From the NCBI GenBank assembly GCA_018466975.1, contig CM031561.1, positions 2,418,001 to 2,482,000 on the forward strand: a DNA stretch of 64,000 nt. Reading direction: 5' to 3'. The notes beneath the pieces are model-generated. The model did not search any database and had not been told where the DNA came from. It saw only the letters and a program-made list of their open reading frames with translations. Positions 13,719-24,323 of this stretch are shown one piece after another. A program made the position numbers and the translations under genes. This stretch comes from Sparassis latifolia (lineage: Eukaryota; Basidiomycota; Agaricomycetes; Polyporales; Sparassidaceae). How positions within the stretch are numbered: position 1 is the first letter of the stretch; each line of letters starts with the position of its first letter.

Positions 13719-14822
13719 TTCACAAACGAAAAGTGGACCTTGAACGTATTCGGAAGATAAAGTGCTTCAAAAGGCACCCTCTGTTCTGCATTGAGTGATA
13801 AGGAGAAAGGACAGCTGTTGCCAGCAGACGATGGTGTGTGTACAAGCCCCACGCACCAGTCAATCAAAGCATAATGTCGGGATTTCTCCGCCGGGGTACG
13901 CAGAAAGCGGTAGAGATGCTGCGCCATATCGCAAGCAACGCACAGAGCTCATACAGTAAAAACATTCTGCCATGTCAGAGGAGCCTGCAGATATTTCAGA
14001 AGGATAGACAGTCAAGATGCTGAATGGTGCGCAAACACACAAGTGTCCCTGGAGGTTTCTGGCAGTATTAGAAGACAGCAGAGAGCTTTCAGCACGGAAC
14101 AACAGCATGCAGGATGATTCCTGCGCATGACAATCGTGAAAAAAGACGCGTGTCACCATCGGTCAGGAAAGCCTAGACAGCAGGCGAATTCGAGGATGAG
14201 GACGGTGGCTTGGGCAAAAGAATATAATTAGCAACCGGTAAAGACGGGTTTGACTCTACGTCGATTCCACTCTACGTATTCAAGTCATGCAGGAACGGCG
14301 GTGAGTTGGAGAAGACAGTGCCCGGCCATGGCGATAGTAGCTCGATGCATGCTCGTTCACCAGGACACGTTATCCAATTCAGGAGCTTCCTGAGCGCATA
14401 ACAACTTAGTTTAATCCACATAATATGGCGCTCACAGTGAGGAAGCCATATCAAGGCACTGAATATACGGGCCTCTGTGTCCTAACGGTGTGCCCATGTT
14501 GGAGAGAGCGATTCCGAAGTCCGAAACAAAGATCGGCTGATGTCAGCCAAATGGTTGGAACCGCAAAGGAGAAGAAGGCGCCCGCTGAGTGATGCACGAT
14601 AATATGTCAAGGCAGTGTCCACAGTTGCACTGTAGCCAGATTTATTTCTGCTCAGTAAGCTACAAGAAAGCGAGGAGGGCACGTTGGAATCGCGCCTCTG
14701 CTAGCTCCGTACGACGCACGTAAACATGTGTAAATAGGTGACAGACTCTTTTACGCAAGGAGTTTTGATGACTAAGACTAACTCATTCCGGTAGTGTTTT
14801 TTGGGGTAAAATGTAAATTAGG

Positions 14823-14854
14823 GTCAACTATGACCTACATAGTCATAAGTTGAC
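14823..14854. repeat. Imperfect hairpin, 12/13-bp arms with 7-nt loop
   Basis: GTCAACTATGAC is followed by the loop CTACATA and then GTCATAAGTTGAC, the reverse complement with one extra A. It lies in an AT-rich, non-coding stretch. It could be an end of a small transposable element or a structured RNA. Nothing downstream resembles a terminator or a known RNA gene. Confidence 0.7.
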
Positions 14855-14887
14855 ACTCTTGGTACTCTCTTGAAGTGTTGCTCCAGT

Positions 14888-14901
14888 GTACAGTACTGTA
14901 C
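14888..14901. repeat. Perfect 14-bp palindrome
   Basis: GTACAGTACTGTAC reads the same on both strands and is followed at once by a partial copy (AGTACTGTA). It sits 34 bp after the hairpin at 14823-14854, in the same AT-rich island. Such dyads may be binding sites for a dimeric protein or relics of a mobile element. No gene lies close enough to assign a target. Confidence 0.7.
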
Positions 14902-15524
14902 AAGTACTGTATGTCCTTTTCTTGTTCTACACACTGCTTGTTTCTACATACTGCTTGGACAATGCTGACATTTTCTGTGTGTTTAATGTTGCAGTACAAA
15001 AGGAACGACTGTCTTCCTGCAGGTAACTAGAGGCTGTATCTATGAGCCTAGGACAATGAAGGCTTGCTCAATGTAGTTTTTGATTACTATAACTACCACA
15101 CCACCTGTACTTGTACTATATGTATTGATCATACACCCTTGCTCATACAAAAACTGTCAGAGTCGGGGACTGGCGCGAGCGCCGCTACGATTACCTAGAG
15201 CTATCCCATTGTATGAGCTCAAACTACCTACTGTGTCTGATTCGATCATTCTACTAGTCTCATTCCTCTATCGCGGTGAATACTGCAGACCGCGTCTTGC
15301 AGTCACTGCATCGTCCATAAATGCGGCTATAATTAATAGCTCGTGTCCGAAGTTCGTGAGTCCGTCTGGAGCAGGAGCTGCCTGTGTATCCGACACCGGG
15401 CAAGTTGTCCGCAACCGCCAACGCGCGGCCAGGACATGCCAGATAGACAACCACGTAAACACCGAGACATTCTACAAACGCGTATACGCCCTGATACGCG
15501 GTGTGTAGATGCGATCAGCGGTGG

Positions 15525-16913
15525 TTAATACAGCGCGGTACTGTCATCCTCACGAGGCACGAAGATAATATTGCGCCGCTCCGCGTCCCGCCGCCGTTCA
15601 AGTTCCTTGTCCAGGAACACGCAAAGCGCACGGACGTTCTCGCCGCGGAAGACTCGGTACACGCCCCGGGCGCGCTCGTCATAGCCCGGCGGCGCAGGAT
15701 CGGAGAACCGAGCAACACCCGCGCGCCGCAGAGCGCGCACACCGGACGCACCGAACACGGCGAGCCGCACGAGCTTCCGCACGACGACATGCGCCGCGTC
15801 GAGGGAGAGGCGCGCACAGTGCGCGATGTGCAGGCGCTCGAGCGCAGGCGTGTGTTCCGCTATGAACAGGAGGGCGTTGTCCGTCACGCGCGGAATCCCC
15901 GCAATTACAAGCCGCCTCAGGGGCAATCCCGCTAGCTCGAGCACCGTGAGGTCCGTCAAATTCGTGCAGACTGCAACGGGCGTCAGCGTATGATGTAAAC
16001 ACACCGGCTGGGGGTGCTCACGGCTGACGTCGACAGACTTAAGTTGCGGGCACGAGCGCACAAGGTGCACGATCCCGCGGTCTGTGATACGCTCGAGCTG
16101 CGCGAGTCGGAGCACACCGAGGTACGCGCCGAGCACCGCGATACTCTCCAGCGCGCCATCGGTGAGCAACACGCACCCCGACACAGTGAGATGCTGTATA
16201 TAATGCGCGTGCGTGACAATGCCTGCAATGGCCGCGTCAGTGATCTTCGGGCAGTGCGCGAGGTCTAGCAGACGGAGATCGAGAAAGGCGTTTGCATCGT
16301 GCGAGAGTATCAGCGGTGGAAGCTCGTCAAGCCAGGTAGGTGGCCGCGCAGGAGGTGCAACACCGTCCTCCCCCTCGAGCTCCCCGCTGCCCTGCGAGCG
16401 CGGGCGAGGCGCGAAGGGGAAGGCGCGATCAGTCAGTTGGGTGCAACGTGCGAGCTTGAGACGCTGAAGATTGCGGGAAAAGGTCCAAATGTCGCGCACA
16501 GAGGCGGCTGTGATGAGTGGGAGGTCACACAGCTCGAGTTCAAGGAGGTGTGGGAGGGAGCACGCGAGGGCGGATATAGCGGGATCCGCGAGGCCAGGGA
16601 TGGCGCTTAGCTTCAGTACTACCAGGTTCGTCGCCGTCGCGGCGAGCTCGAGGATGCCGACGTCTGTGAGCAGGGTGCAGCCAGAGACATCGAGGTAACT
16701 CAAATACGGAGCAGCGGTGGCGAGGAGGATGAGAGTGCGGTCGGAGAGATCAGGCGCGCCAGAAAGATAGAGAAATTCGAGATGTGAGCAGGCAGGAAAA
16801 ATGGCCGCGAGCTCCTCATCTGTAACCCCATGCTCAACGTCGCAGTGCAATTCAAGATGTTGGGCAAGAAAGCAGGCATCCTCGCCGTGTGGTAGGGTGT
16901 TGATGAAGTCCAT
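15525..16913 (-). CDS. Grr1-like leucine-rich repeat protein lacking an F-box, 445 aa
   Basis: Cysteine-containing leucine-rich repeats fill nearly the whole protein, with repeated LxxLxxxxCxxLTDxx(I/V) units (for example SGCTLLTDVGILELA, LAHCPKITDAAIAGI, SGCVLLTDGALESI). The end reads FSDPAPPGYDERARGVYRVF, the tail typical of basidiomycete Grr1 proteins. Grr1 normally uses an N-terminal F-box to bring SCF ubiquitin ligase to its targets. Here the first residues (MDFINTLPHGEDA) lead straight into repeats. There is one intron (exons 16913-16022 and 15970-15525). It is 51 nt with no stop, so it can be read through, but splicing gives SLCTNLTDLTVLEL, which fits the repeat. A tRNA begins 48 bp upstream, leaving no room for a missing F-box exon nearby. 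Confidence 0.88.
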   Translation of the reverse strand: MDFINTLPHGEDACFLAQHLELHCDVEHGVTDEELAAIFPACSHLEFLYLSGAPDLSDRTLILLATAAPYLSYLDVSGCTLLTDVGILELAATATNLVVLKLSAIPGLADPAISALACSLPHLLELELCDLPLITAASVRDIWTFSRNLQRLKLARCTQLTDRAFPFAPRPRSQGSGELEGEDGVAPPARPPTWLDELPPLILSHDANAFLDLRLLDLAHCPKITDAAIAGIVTHAHYIQHLTVSGCVLLTDGALESIAVLGAYLGVLRLAQLERITDRGIVHLVRSCPQLKSVDVSREHPQPVCLHHTLTPVAVCTNLTDLTVLELAGLPLRRLVIAGIPRVTDNALLFIAEHTPALERLHIAHCARLSLDAAHVVVRKLVRLAVFGASGVRALRRAGVARFSDPAPPGYDERARGVYRVFRGENVRALCVFLDKELERRRDAERRNIIFVPREDDSTALY

Positions 16914-16961
16914 GCACTATAGCTAACCAATGAGGTAAAAAAGAGATGAGGATGGATCAGA

Positions 16962-17055
16962 TGTTCCTAGCGGGAGTCGAGCCCACGTCTTCACGGTTTC
17001 TGGCACTCCTGCGCGACACCACAACGTGATGATCTAACCACTAATCGATAGGAAC
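16962..17055 (-). tRNA. tRNA-His(GTG) with a 22-nt intron
   Basis: The fold is the same as for the tRNA-His at 13624-13718: acceptor GTTCCTA/TAGGAAC, D arm GATT-AGTGGTTA-GATC, anticodon GTG, T loop CTCGACT, discriminator A. The last pair of the anticodon stem is G-C (TCACG/CGTGA) where the other gene has A-T, a compensated change. The T stem ends CCCGC, giving one G-T pair. The intron is 22 nt and unrelated in sequence to that of the other copy. It lies just upstream of the Grr1-like gene and in the 5' flank of the RING gene. Confidence 0.92.
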
Positions 17056-17213
17056 TACAGGTAATTTTCTCCTATGCACTTATTGATAGTCTTCAACGGA
17101 AGGCTTCCTGAGTATAGGGGAGTCTCCTTGTCACGTCACGGTAGGTATAGAGTGGCATAGCTCATTGATCGGATTGTGGCGGAAGAGCGAGCGTTCTCCA
17201 TACTCGGGCCAAC

Positions 17214-18843
17214 ATGAGACGCGTTACCCGATCTTCTGCAGCAGCCATGGACCGCCAGTCCCATCCCGACAATGGCTACGACATCAACAAGGCTCATGAC
17301 GGCAACGGCAACGCCGAAGCTAGCAGGAGCATCGCCCCGCCCACCCTCGAGGTAAGCCTACCCCGCGAGCCGCACGCTGTATTTGAGCGCGACTGGTATT
17401 CACCATTTAAGTCTACCGCAGATCCATATTAGACGTGCATTAAAGGGCGCGCAGGCTCTCCAAGAGGAGCTCGCGACGCTGCAGAAGCGCAATGGCGCAC
17501 TGCAGCGCAGGCTAGACGTGCTCGAGCAGGACGGCCAGGTTGATGTGCAGCCCCGGAGGGGCCGCGGAGCTCGGCCGACTGTGAGCGGGCTGCAGGTGCA
17601 GGTGCAAGAGCTCAAGGATCAGATAAAGAAGCTGGAGAAGGTGCGCCCGCTGTGTGTCTGTCCCAATGCACTGTCGCTGGACCGATGTCGGGCAGGACAA
17701 GAAGAAGGACAAGCGGAAGATCGAGAAGGTATGTGCGATCCACACGTCTTTTCCCGCCAGTTCCAACTTATTATACACATCTGTACCCAGCTTAAACTCA
17801 AGGAAGTGAAAGAGGACGCGGTCGATCTGCAGGAAGCCGCATTCGAGGTCGGCGACACCGCCTACCGCATGCGCAAGGTGTGTGCCGGTATGTTCCCCAT
17901 GCCTGCGCCGACTTTCCGTTCACTCTCCACACCTAGCTCTTACGGCGCTTCCACGACCTCATGCTCAGCCCCTCGCTCGAAGAGGGAGAGGAGTGCCCTG
18001 TGTGCATGGAATCGCTCGTCCCCACCAAATGCGCAAGGTAAGTCTCCCCCTCTCCATATGGCGAAGCCTGACCGTTGCGCTAGCCTCCCCTGCGACCACA
18101 CCTTCTGCGCCGACTGCATCCAGCAGCTCTCCCCCGGCAAAGATGACCTCACGTGCCCGCAGTGCCGCAAAGTCTGGCCTCGCGACGAGCCCGAGGCTAT
18201 ACAGTATACCGCGTCACAGCAATGGGACGCGCTTCTCGACGTCGCGAAGGACTGGGCGTGCATGGATCACCGCCGCGAGGATGACACCAGTGAGGAGGAG
18301 GCCGAGGAGGAGTTCATTGACGATGGGATACCCGACGCGACGTGTGTACTTTCCTGGTTTGCGGCTGTCGGGATGTCGAGTTGACGGTGGTTATTACTAG
18401 ATCCTCCGAGGTGTCGGCGCCCCACGACCAGGACCCTCTCGCAACGTCTCCAGAGCCAGAAGTAGAGCCTAAGCCGCAAGAACTGGATTTTGAACCCGGG
18501 GTGCGTGCATCTCCTAAAAGGCGGCGTGCCGTCACGCTCGAGTCGTCCCCGGAGCCTGACGAGTAAGCGTTCCGCTTGTCTGCCATAAGCCTCAACAAAT
18601 TTCGTATATCTCTACAGTGCTGCTGCACCGGAGGCCATCGCTGCGGTTCCTGAAACCCAACATAACGGTACTACATTGAATGATGCAAGTACCTCGAATG
18701 ACGCAGGCGCCTCGAAACAGGAAAGACCTGCAACCCCTCCGAACGTTGCAACCCCCCTGTATGCGCAAAGCCCGAACTCAGAGAAGAGGAAACGCATGGA
18801 GGACTTAGCCGCCAGGCGAAGTTCAAAGCGGTCGCGGTATTAG
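17214..18843 (+). CDS. RING-finger protein with coiled coil, probable E3 ubiquitin ligase, 407 aa
   Basis: Eight exons (17214-17351, 17422-17640, 17696-17728, 17791-17877, 17937-18037, 18084-18341, 18401-18562, 18618-18843) join in frame. A charged coiled coil (about residues 50-150, LQEELATLQKRNGALQRRL and following) precedes a C3HC4 RING: CPVCMESL...KCASLPCDHTFCADC...LTCPQCRK. An acidic stretch, then Pro/Ser-rich and basic tails (KRRR, KRSRY) follow, suggesting nuclear location. A RING of this kind binds two zinc ions and an E2 enzyme. The third exon is only 33 nt and encodes a Lys-rich piece of the coil. The substrate and closest named relative are not evident; a general fungal RING protein is as far as I can go. 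Confidence 0.85.
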
Positions 18844-18981
18844 CCCGAACTCTGCAACATATACACTGCGTACGAGAAGCATAGATATCGAAATGCCGGA
18901 CATGTCTGTTACATTAGTACTACGCTGTCATGAATCATTGTATCGATAGATGGGCCATGATCTGCTTTTTCTCGAGGTTTA

Positions 18982-21900
18982 CTAAAACAGCTCCACCAAG
19001 CCTCTCCCTGGAGATAACACCGCGGTAACCTTGCTCGAGAGGTCGAACGCGCTCCCGGCCGCGTACGCGACGAGGTCACCGTCGTCCCCGAGCCAGCCCT
19101 CCAGGTCGAGCAGCTTCTCAAGGTTCGTCGATACCAGCGCATGAGCCTGCAACCGGTCGATGCGCCCGTTGGACTCTAGACCCGCCTGCAAGCACATTCC
19201 GTCAATTTACATGCATGCTGCAAGATGGTAGACACGGAGACACACCCAGGCGGCCTCGAAGCGCGTATTCGCTGCCTCCCAGGCGCCGTGCACGCCGATG
19301 CCTACCGTCACGCCGTGCTCCATGAGCGTGACGAGCTCAGTGTCGTTAGTGAGCGGAGGACCGGGCAATCTGCGGACGCATGGTCAGCATTTCGATGAGC
19401 ATATATATGCCCGAATGAGCTTACATTCTGCGCTCATCCCATATCTGCGGGAAAGGCCTTACGGGGTCCAAGATAACGCCCACTTTCGCTTGAGCTTGAG
19501 ACGAAGCAAACTGGTCAGCACGACACTTTGGAAGTCAAGCAGGTAGGTACGAACCGATTTCGCTGGCGATGAGGTGCGCCTCTGTCGCGCGCGCAAACAC
19601 CATCCTCAACGTGGACCCGCGCTCCTCCTCAATCTGCGCCTTCAGTTTCAGCAGCGTGACCATGATATCCGCGCTCGCGACGTCGATGACGAGCGGGATC
19701 ACACCCTACATCGAACCCAGCCAAGGTCAGCCTCTAAATCCTCACAGCACACATACCACACGCACCTTCGCAGCCTGCTTGAACCAGTGACCCGTCTCCG
19801 TGTCTGACCTTTCCGCGTTGAACAAGAGACGCCGCAGCGTCGCAATTTGGCTGCTCACGCTCACGCCCGCGACGCGCGAGGTGGGCGCGCTCCGGCTGAT
19901 GACCACGTGCAGCGCCGTTACGTGCTTGATCACCGCGCCGCGCTCGAGGCCGTGCGTAGCGCCGGTGCGGAAGGTCGTAGACAGGCCTACATTGATCGAC
20001 GCGGACGCGGTGCTGATTGTAGACTCATGTGCAATGAGCGAGGACGTCGCATACGACACCCCAGCACGGTTTGCAAGTCTGCACGGAAGAATTTGTGTTA
20101 GCGATTCGCGAGGATGGAGAGAGCACCTACAGCGCATTCCGAGTCCCGAACTGCAAGGCATCTGACGCTCTCACCAACCCGGCTTTGTCCCCAAGTATAG
20201 CAGGCACGTCATCCGAGTACGGGTCGTATATTGCACCGTCGCCCGTCGAGGGTTCGCCGGAAATCTCTTCCAACCCAACGCGCGAGCCGAACGTCATCAA
20301 GCTCGGGGAAATCGAGCCACCGCGCAGGTCTACAAACGCGCGCGCATTATCGATCCCGCCCATACAGGCCCTACCGATGCACGACACCTTCCCGTTCTCG
20401 ACGACCACCTCCGTCCCAACCTCAGAGGCTGTCGCCATAAACATGGGCACGATACTCTCCTGCCCGCGCAGCCACAGCTCCCTGACGTTGCGGAATACAA
20501 CGCGCCCGCCCTCCCGCATCCCCTCGAGCGGCGGGAGACCCTCGTACTTGATAGCATTCTCGCGCTCCGCATCCCAGTTCGGAACGTCTGGCACGTCCTG
20601 GAACGCCCGGTCCTCTTTGCCTTTGCCCACGATGACGCCCTCTTTGTCGTTCCCGATTTGCAGGATTCCGTCGATCCATACCTTGCGCGGCGTCGCGCCC
20701 AGCTGCAGCGGATGAGAATCCCAGAGTACGACGTCCGCATCCGCGCCTTCGTACAGAATCCCAATGCGGTGCGACATCCCAGCCGCTGCAGCAGGGACGG
20801 ATGTCACAGACCCTAGTGCAAGGCGCTGTGGAAGACCTAGAGGCTCTCGGTGTTATCACCTGCAACTATTGAACATGCCAAAGCGCGTACCGAAGTAATG
20901 TGCCTGTTGCGCCTCGAACATAAGGTAACGACTGTTCAGGACAGGATGGTCGGACTGCAACTGCAGTGTTGATTTATGTTCGATTGCTAGATCATCATAC
21001 GCACCTTCATGACCACGGGGATACCATTGTCTGCGAGCACACGGGCCGCGAACTCTGAACCACGGTAAGACTCGCGTTTATAGCGGTGCTTTGTTGCGAA
21101 CATAGCGATGGTGGGAGTGCCTCCCCACCTATGCGACACTTGACTGAAGATCAGAAGTAGAGGAGAGAAGAGCTTACGTTCGTTTGAGCACATCCGGGAC
21201 GAGCCAAGCTTCGGACGCATGGTGGAACGAGGCAATGGGAAATTGGAATTCATTCGTCAACTAGGCATCACTTTCAGCCGTAGCAATGACCGGATACGGA
21301 GCTTACGCACCCGCACGATGTCGTCAAGATCAACCTCCTCATAACAGTGGTTTGAAATCTACAACGCGGTGAATATTTATAGGTGTACCAGAAAGAGTAA
21401 AGGCACCTTAACACGACCCCTCAGAACATCTACCAATGCTTCCCATTGCAAGTTGTCGGGGTAATCCTGTCCCTGGAGCTCGTTCCAAAGGCCCGCTTCC
21501 ACCTTTGCGCAATAGGCATCTTGTGTGTTCTTGATCTTGCGCGCCTCATTGTACGCGGACCGGAACGACCACACAGCATCCATGCGGTTGCCGTACCTGC
21601 GCAAGTTCTCGCCACATGCAGACTTCAAGTGCCGCCAGCGCAAGGGCTGAGACGGGTCAAATTCAGTTCCGTTCAGCGTGTATGGTGGCTCGATCATCAT
21701 TGATGTGGGAGACCTCTCCGAAGTCGGTCGCAGCTTCACCATAAAGGCTTGGCCGCCTGGTCCCACAATACTTGGCACACGGCCGCAAGGAGCAGGTTGT
21801 GAACGCACCTATAGCATTTCCGCTGCCGGGCAGGATCTGTGCGGACGTCACTCCTCCCGCGATAGCAAGCCGAATGGACTCATCGTGCGTATTAAACGCG

Positions 21901-22549
21901 TCGATGCTCCTGAGCCAGGGAAGAATCGGTCCATGGGCAGAATTAACATCGTATGCACCACTCAGAACGGGCGTACTGAAAATACCAAGGTGAGAGTGCA
22001 GGTCCACTGCAGAGCCATGAGCTCTCTATAGCACGCCCCCGAAACGCCCACAGATGGATACTGCGCACCTAGACCAGGTGTTACCCATCCTCCCTGTGCA
22101 TTCACCTCCACGAGACTTTCCACGTGCGCATATAGGGACTGAGACACGTAGCCAATGCCTTTGACGATGCCCTGCTCCAGATACAAGTCTCCTCGAACAG
22201 TCTCAGTACCATTCCTCGCGCCCGTCCATATCGTCGCGTTTCGGATGAGGATTGGTGGTGTACCGGGCTCGAACCGGTCTGAGCGTTGTCGTTCGAGGAA
22301 GTCTATCGAAGGGCCGACAGTAGCTCGCAGGGCAGCACATTGACCTAGAATTTGCTGAGCATTCAGTGGGATGTGTTGGACCTGGACGGTGGAATTGCTG
22401 GTAGAGACCGTCGAGGTTAAGTAAGTGTTGTAGACCGCTAAGGTCGTGGCGAGAGCGCATAGTGCCAGCACCGTCGGTTTTCGGCGCGGGGAACGACGAG
22501 TGGGTGGCGTGGAGATTGGGAGTACTGGAGGGGGATCCTTGTTTGCCAT
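18982..22549 (-). CDS. Membrane-anchored amidohydrolase-superfamily protein, 971 aa
   Basis: A metal-dependent hydrolase of the amidohydrolase superfamily, the kind often labelled carbohydrate esterase family 9 in mushroom genomes. Thirteen exons close in frame at 971 codons. Residues about 27-45 form a signal anchor, so the catalytic part is probably in the secretory lumen or outside. The metal site is visible as VDLHSHLG (HxH), a later SFHHASEAW, and SDHPVLNSR with the conserved Asp. The end carries DGDLVAYAAGS...GLVELF. The C-terminal half holds a further beta-rich part (residues about 500-860) like the composite domain of these enzymes. The substrate is unknown; deamination or deacetylation of a small cyclic amide is possible. 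The eleventh exon could start at 19494 or 19488, both in frame. The GTG-initiated extension upstream was not used. Confidence 0.88.
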
Positions 22550-22845
22550 AGTCGTCACAAACTACCATTAGTGCAGCAAATATGTCATACTCTTCTTATA
22601 TGTAGTACATCGGCACGCCGTCCACGGCAGGCCGTGGGATCGATGTCGCGTGTACGGAGGAAGCACTGTTTATGCGAGGCACCAACAAGTATTCTCGAAT
22701 GAAGAGGGACGTCTCCGTATACACGAATGCGGAGACACACGATGTGAATGAGCTGGCAGACAAACTAATGGGCGCTGTGATCTCGAATGAATGTATATTC
22801 AACAAACTCACTCTCAACGGTGTATAATACAGGACAGGGACTCAA

Positions 22846-23208
22846 CTAGTCCAAATCCGCCATCAGACTACCGAGGAGAGCAGCGCCGCTTTTGATACCT
22901 CGTCCCCGAGCAGCAGCGACGCTGATGGCTAAGCAGCTGAGCAGGAATCCCGTGAATCTATAGGAAGGGAGGAATATAAGTCGAGTCAACGTTCAGACAC
23001 ACAAACAGACTCACCTGAAAAATGCGACACGGGACAAGGAGCGCTCCTCGTTCGTTGTGCGAGAGGACGCGAAGATGGAGCGAAGGACGGCAGGAGTCAC
23101 TGGAATGCGACTTGGTTGGCCTGGAGGTGGAGGTTGATGAATGGGCTGCTGGGTGATGTTAGACGGGGTGGCCGTCACCGTAGACGACGTCGACGACAGG
23201 TTGCTCAT
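22846..23208 (-). CDS. Small membrane protein, 101 aa, unknown
   Basis: Two exons (23208-23015, 22957-22846) join in frame at 101 codons and a TAG. The first 40 residues are Ser/Thr/Pro/Gln-rich. They lead to a basic stretch and one hydrophobic segment, TGFLLSCLAISVAAARG, at about residues 67-83. The tail is Gly/Ala-rich and ends MADLD. The shape, with one segment near the C-terminus and a basic cytosolic side, suggests a tail-anchored or mitochondrial membrane protein. I recognise no family. It is transcribed divergently from the flavin-binding protein gene, with about 356 bp between starts. Confidence 0.7.
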
Positions 23209-23564
23209 CGTCGAAGACCGCTTGTAACTGGTTCAAAGCAGGTTGTTCCAACTTCGTTGTTTACTTTCAAAAGTCGGCTTACAAATTGTTTACCTGCTTT
23301 CAGCAGGACTACAAATTGAAATTGATAACTCGTGTTTTACTCCCCGAGCTTGACGTTCGTACTGACGCATACTGCACAGGAGCATCATCCTATGAAGATT
23401 CTAAATACTATGGCTGAGTACACAGGTTTCTTGCGGGTCTGGGTCGGCGTTCGGTTCCTTCTGCAGCGTTCCCCTCTCCGGGCTCCGGACGACTCCAGAT
23501 CTGAGTACCCCCTATAAACACCGCAGATCATACGGAATAGCCCCTCGCCATTCTTACCCTTTCC
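23209..23564. other. Divergent promoter region
   Basis: Shared upstream region of the 101-residue membrane protein (minus) and the PPOX protein (plus). T/C-rich patches precede the plus-strand start, as is common in fungal promoters. No other feature was seen. Confidence 0.55.
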
Positions 23565-24323
23565 ATGATGACTTCCCCTCGATGGGTGGATGCTTTGACT
23601 CAAGCCCTCAGTTTTCCAGAGAATGAATACGAAAACAGTGGGTTTCTCACCAGAGAACGTGTTTTCGGTATAATTGATACACCAATACCTGCAGCGTACC
23701 AACTTGCTACCGTCGATGCTGAGAGCATGCCGCACGTCCGCACCTTCATGCACCGCGAGATCCTTCACCCCGACGGATTCCCAAATCTCCCGGTTCTGCT
23801 CACCACAACGGACGTGCGCACGCCCAAGGTCACACAGATCTACTGCCACCCATTCACCGAGCTTGCGTGGTGGATGTCGGGCTCGCAGGACCAGTTCCGC
23901 GTATTCGGCTCAGTTCGTATCGTCACCTCTCCCAGAACCCTGTGCCAGGCAGAGACATATGAGGAAGGCCTCCTGGCGCTCAGCAAGTTCCAGGAACAGG
24001 ACTACGATTGGGAGCGCAAGCGGCTGGAAATCTTTGATTCCATCAGTTCGGACAGGAAGGCGGGGTGGTGCACCCCCCTGCCAGGCAGCGTCATGCATTC
24101 GTATGAAGATGCGAAGAAGTGGCCGCAGACAGTACCGAGGCTGGGCGAGGCGCAGAGCGAGGAGGACAAGCGCAATCAGGAGCGGGCATTGGATAACTTT
24201 GCGTTGGTCCTCATTGAACCTACGGAAGTGGATTGGACGCAGCTGGGCGTAAATCCCTGGCGGAGGACGCGGTTCACGAGGAATGATGGTGAGTGGATCG
24301 AAGAGATCATAGTGGCTTCATGA
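23565..24323 (+). CDS. Pyridoxamine 5'-phosphate oxidase-like FMN-binding protein (Alr4036 type), 233 aa
   Basis: A split-barrel flavin-binding protein. Exons 23565-23637 and 23695-24323 join through a 57-nt intron (GTGGGT...CTGCAG). The intron has no stop, so the gene also reads through, but splicing gives NTYQLATVDAESMPHVRTF, which fits the family start (YQLATVD...PHVR). Other visible marks are VLLTTTDVRTPKV, ELAWWM...DQFRVFG (the part that contacts FMN in this group) and a long C-terminal part ending WRRTRFTRNDGEWIEE, as in the Alr4036 type. The true reaction of these fungal proteins is unproven; they may reduce or oxidise small compounds with FMN or simply bind it. A second ATG follows the first directly. 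Confidence 0.85.
   Translation: MMTSPRWVDALTQALSFPENEYENSGFLTRERVFGIIDTPIPAAYQLATVDAESMPHVRTFMHREILHPDGFPNLPVLLTTTDVRTPKVTQIYCHPFTELAWWMSGSQDQFRVFGSVRIVTSPRTLCQAETYEEGLLALSKFQEQDYDWERKRLEIFDSISSDRKAGWCTPLPGSVMHSYEDAKKWPQTVPRLGEAQSEEDKRNQERALDNFALVLIEPTEVDWTQLGVNPWRRTRFTRNDGEWIEEIIVAS

Larger units (their letters stand above)
13719..15524. other. Gene-poor stretch with an AT-rich, palindrome-bearing island
   Basis: About 1.8 kb without a supported gene. From about 14740 to 15150 the base composition turns clearly more AT-rich than the neighbours and contains an imperfect hairpin and a perfect 14-bp palindrome (annotated separately). Short runs such as CTGCTTG and TACTGTA recur. This looks like a remnant of a non-autonomous transposable element, but I found no target-site duplication or terminal repeats that would prove it. 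Confidence 0.5.

Noticed and set aside
22550..22558. Upstream GTG start for the amidohydrolase
   Set aside because: Nuclear fungal genes start at ATG; the ATG at 22549 gives a natural short cytosolic lead before the anchor.
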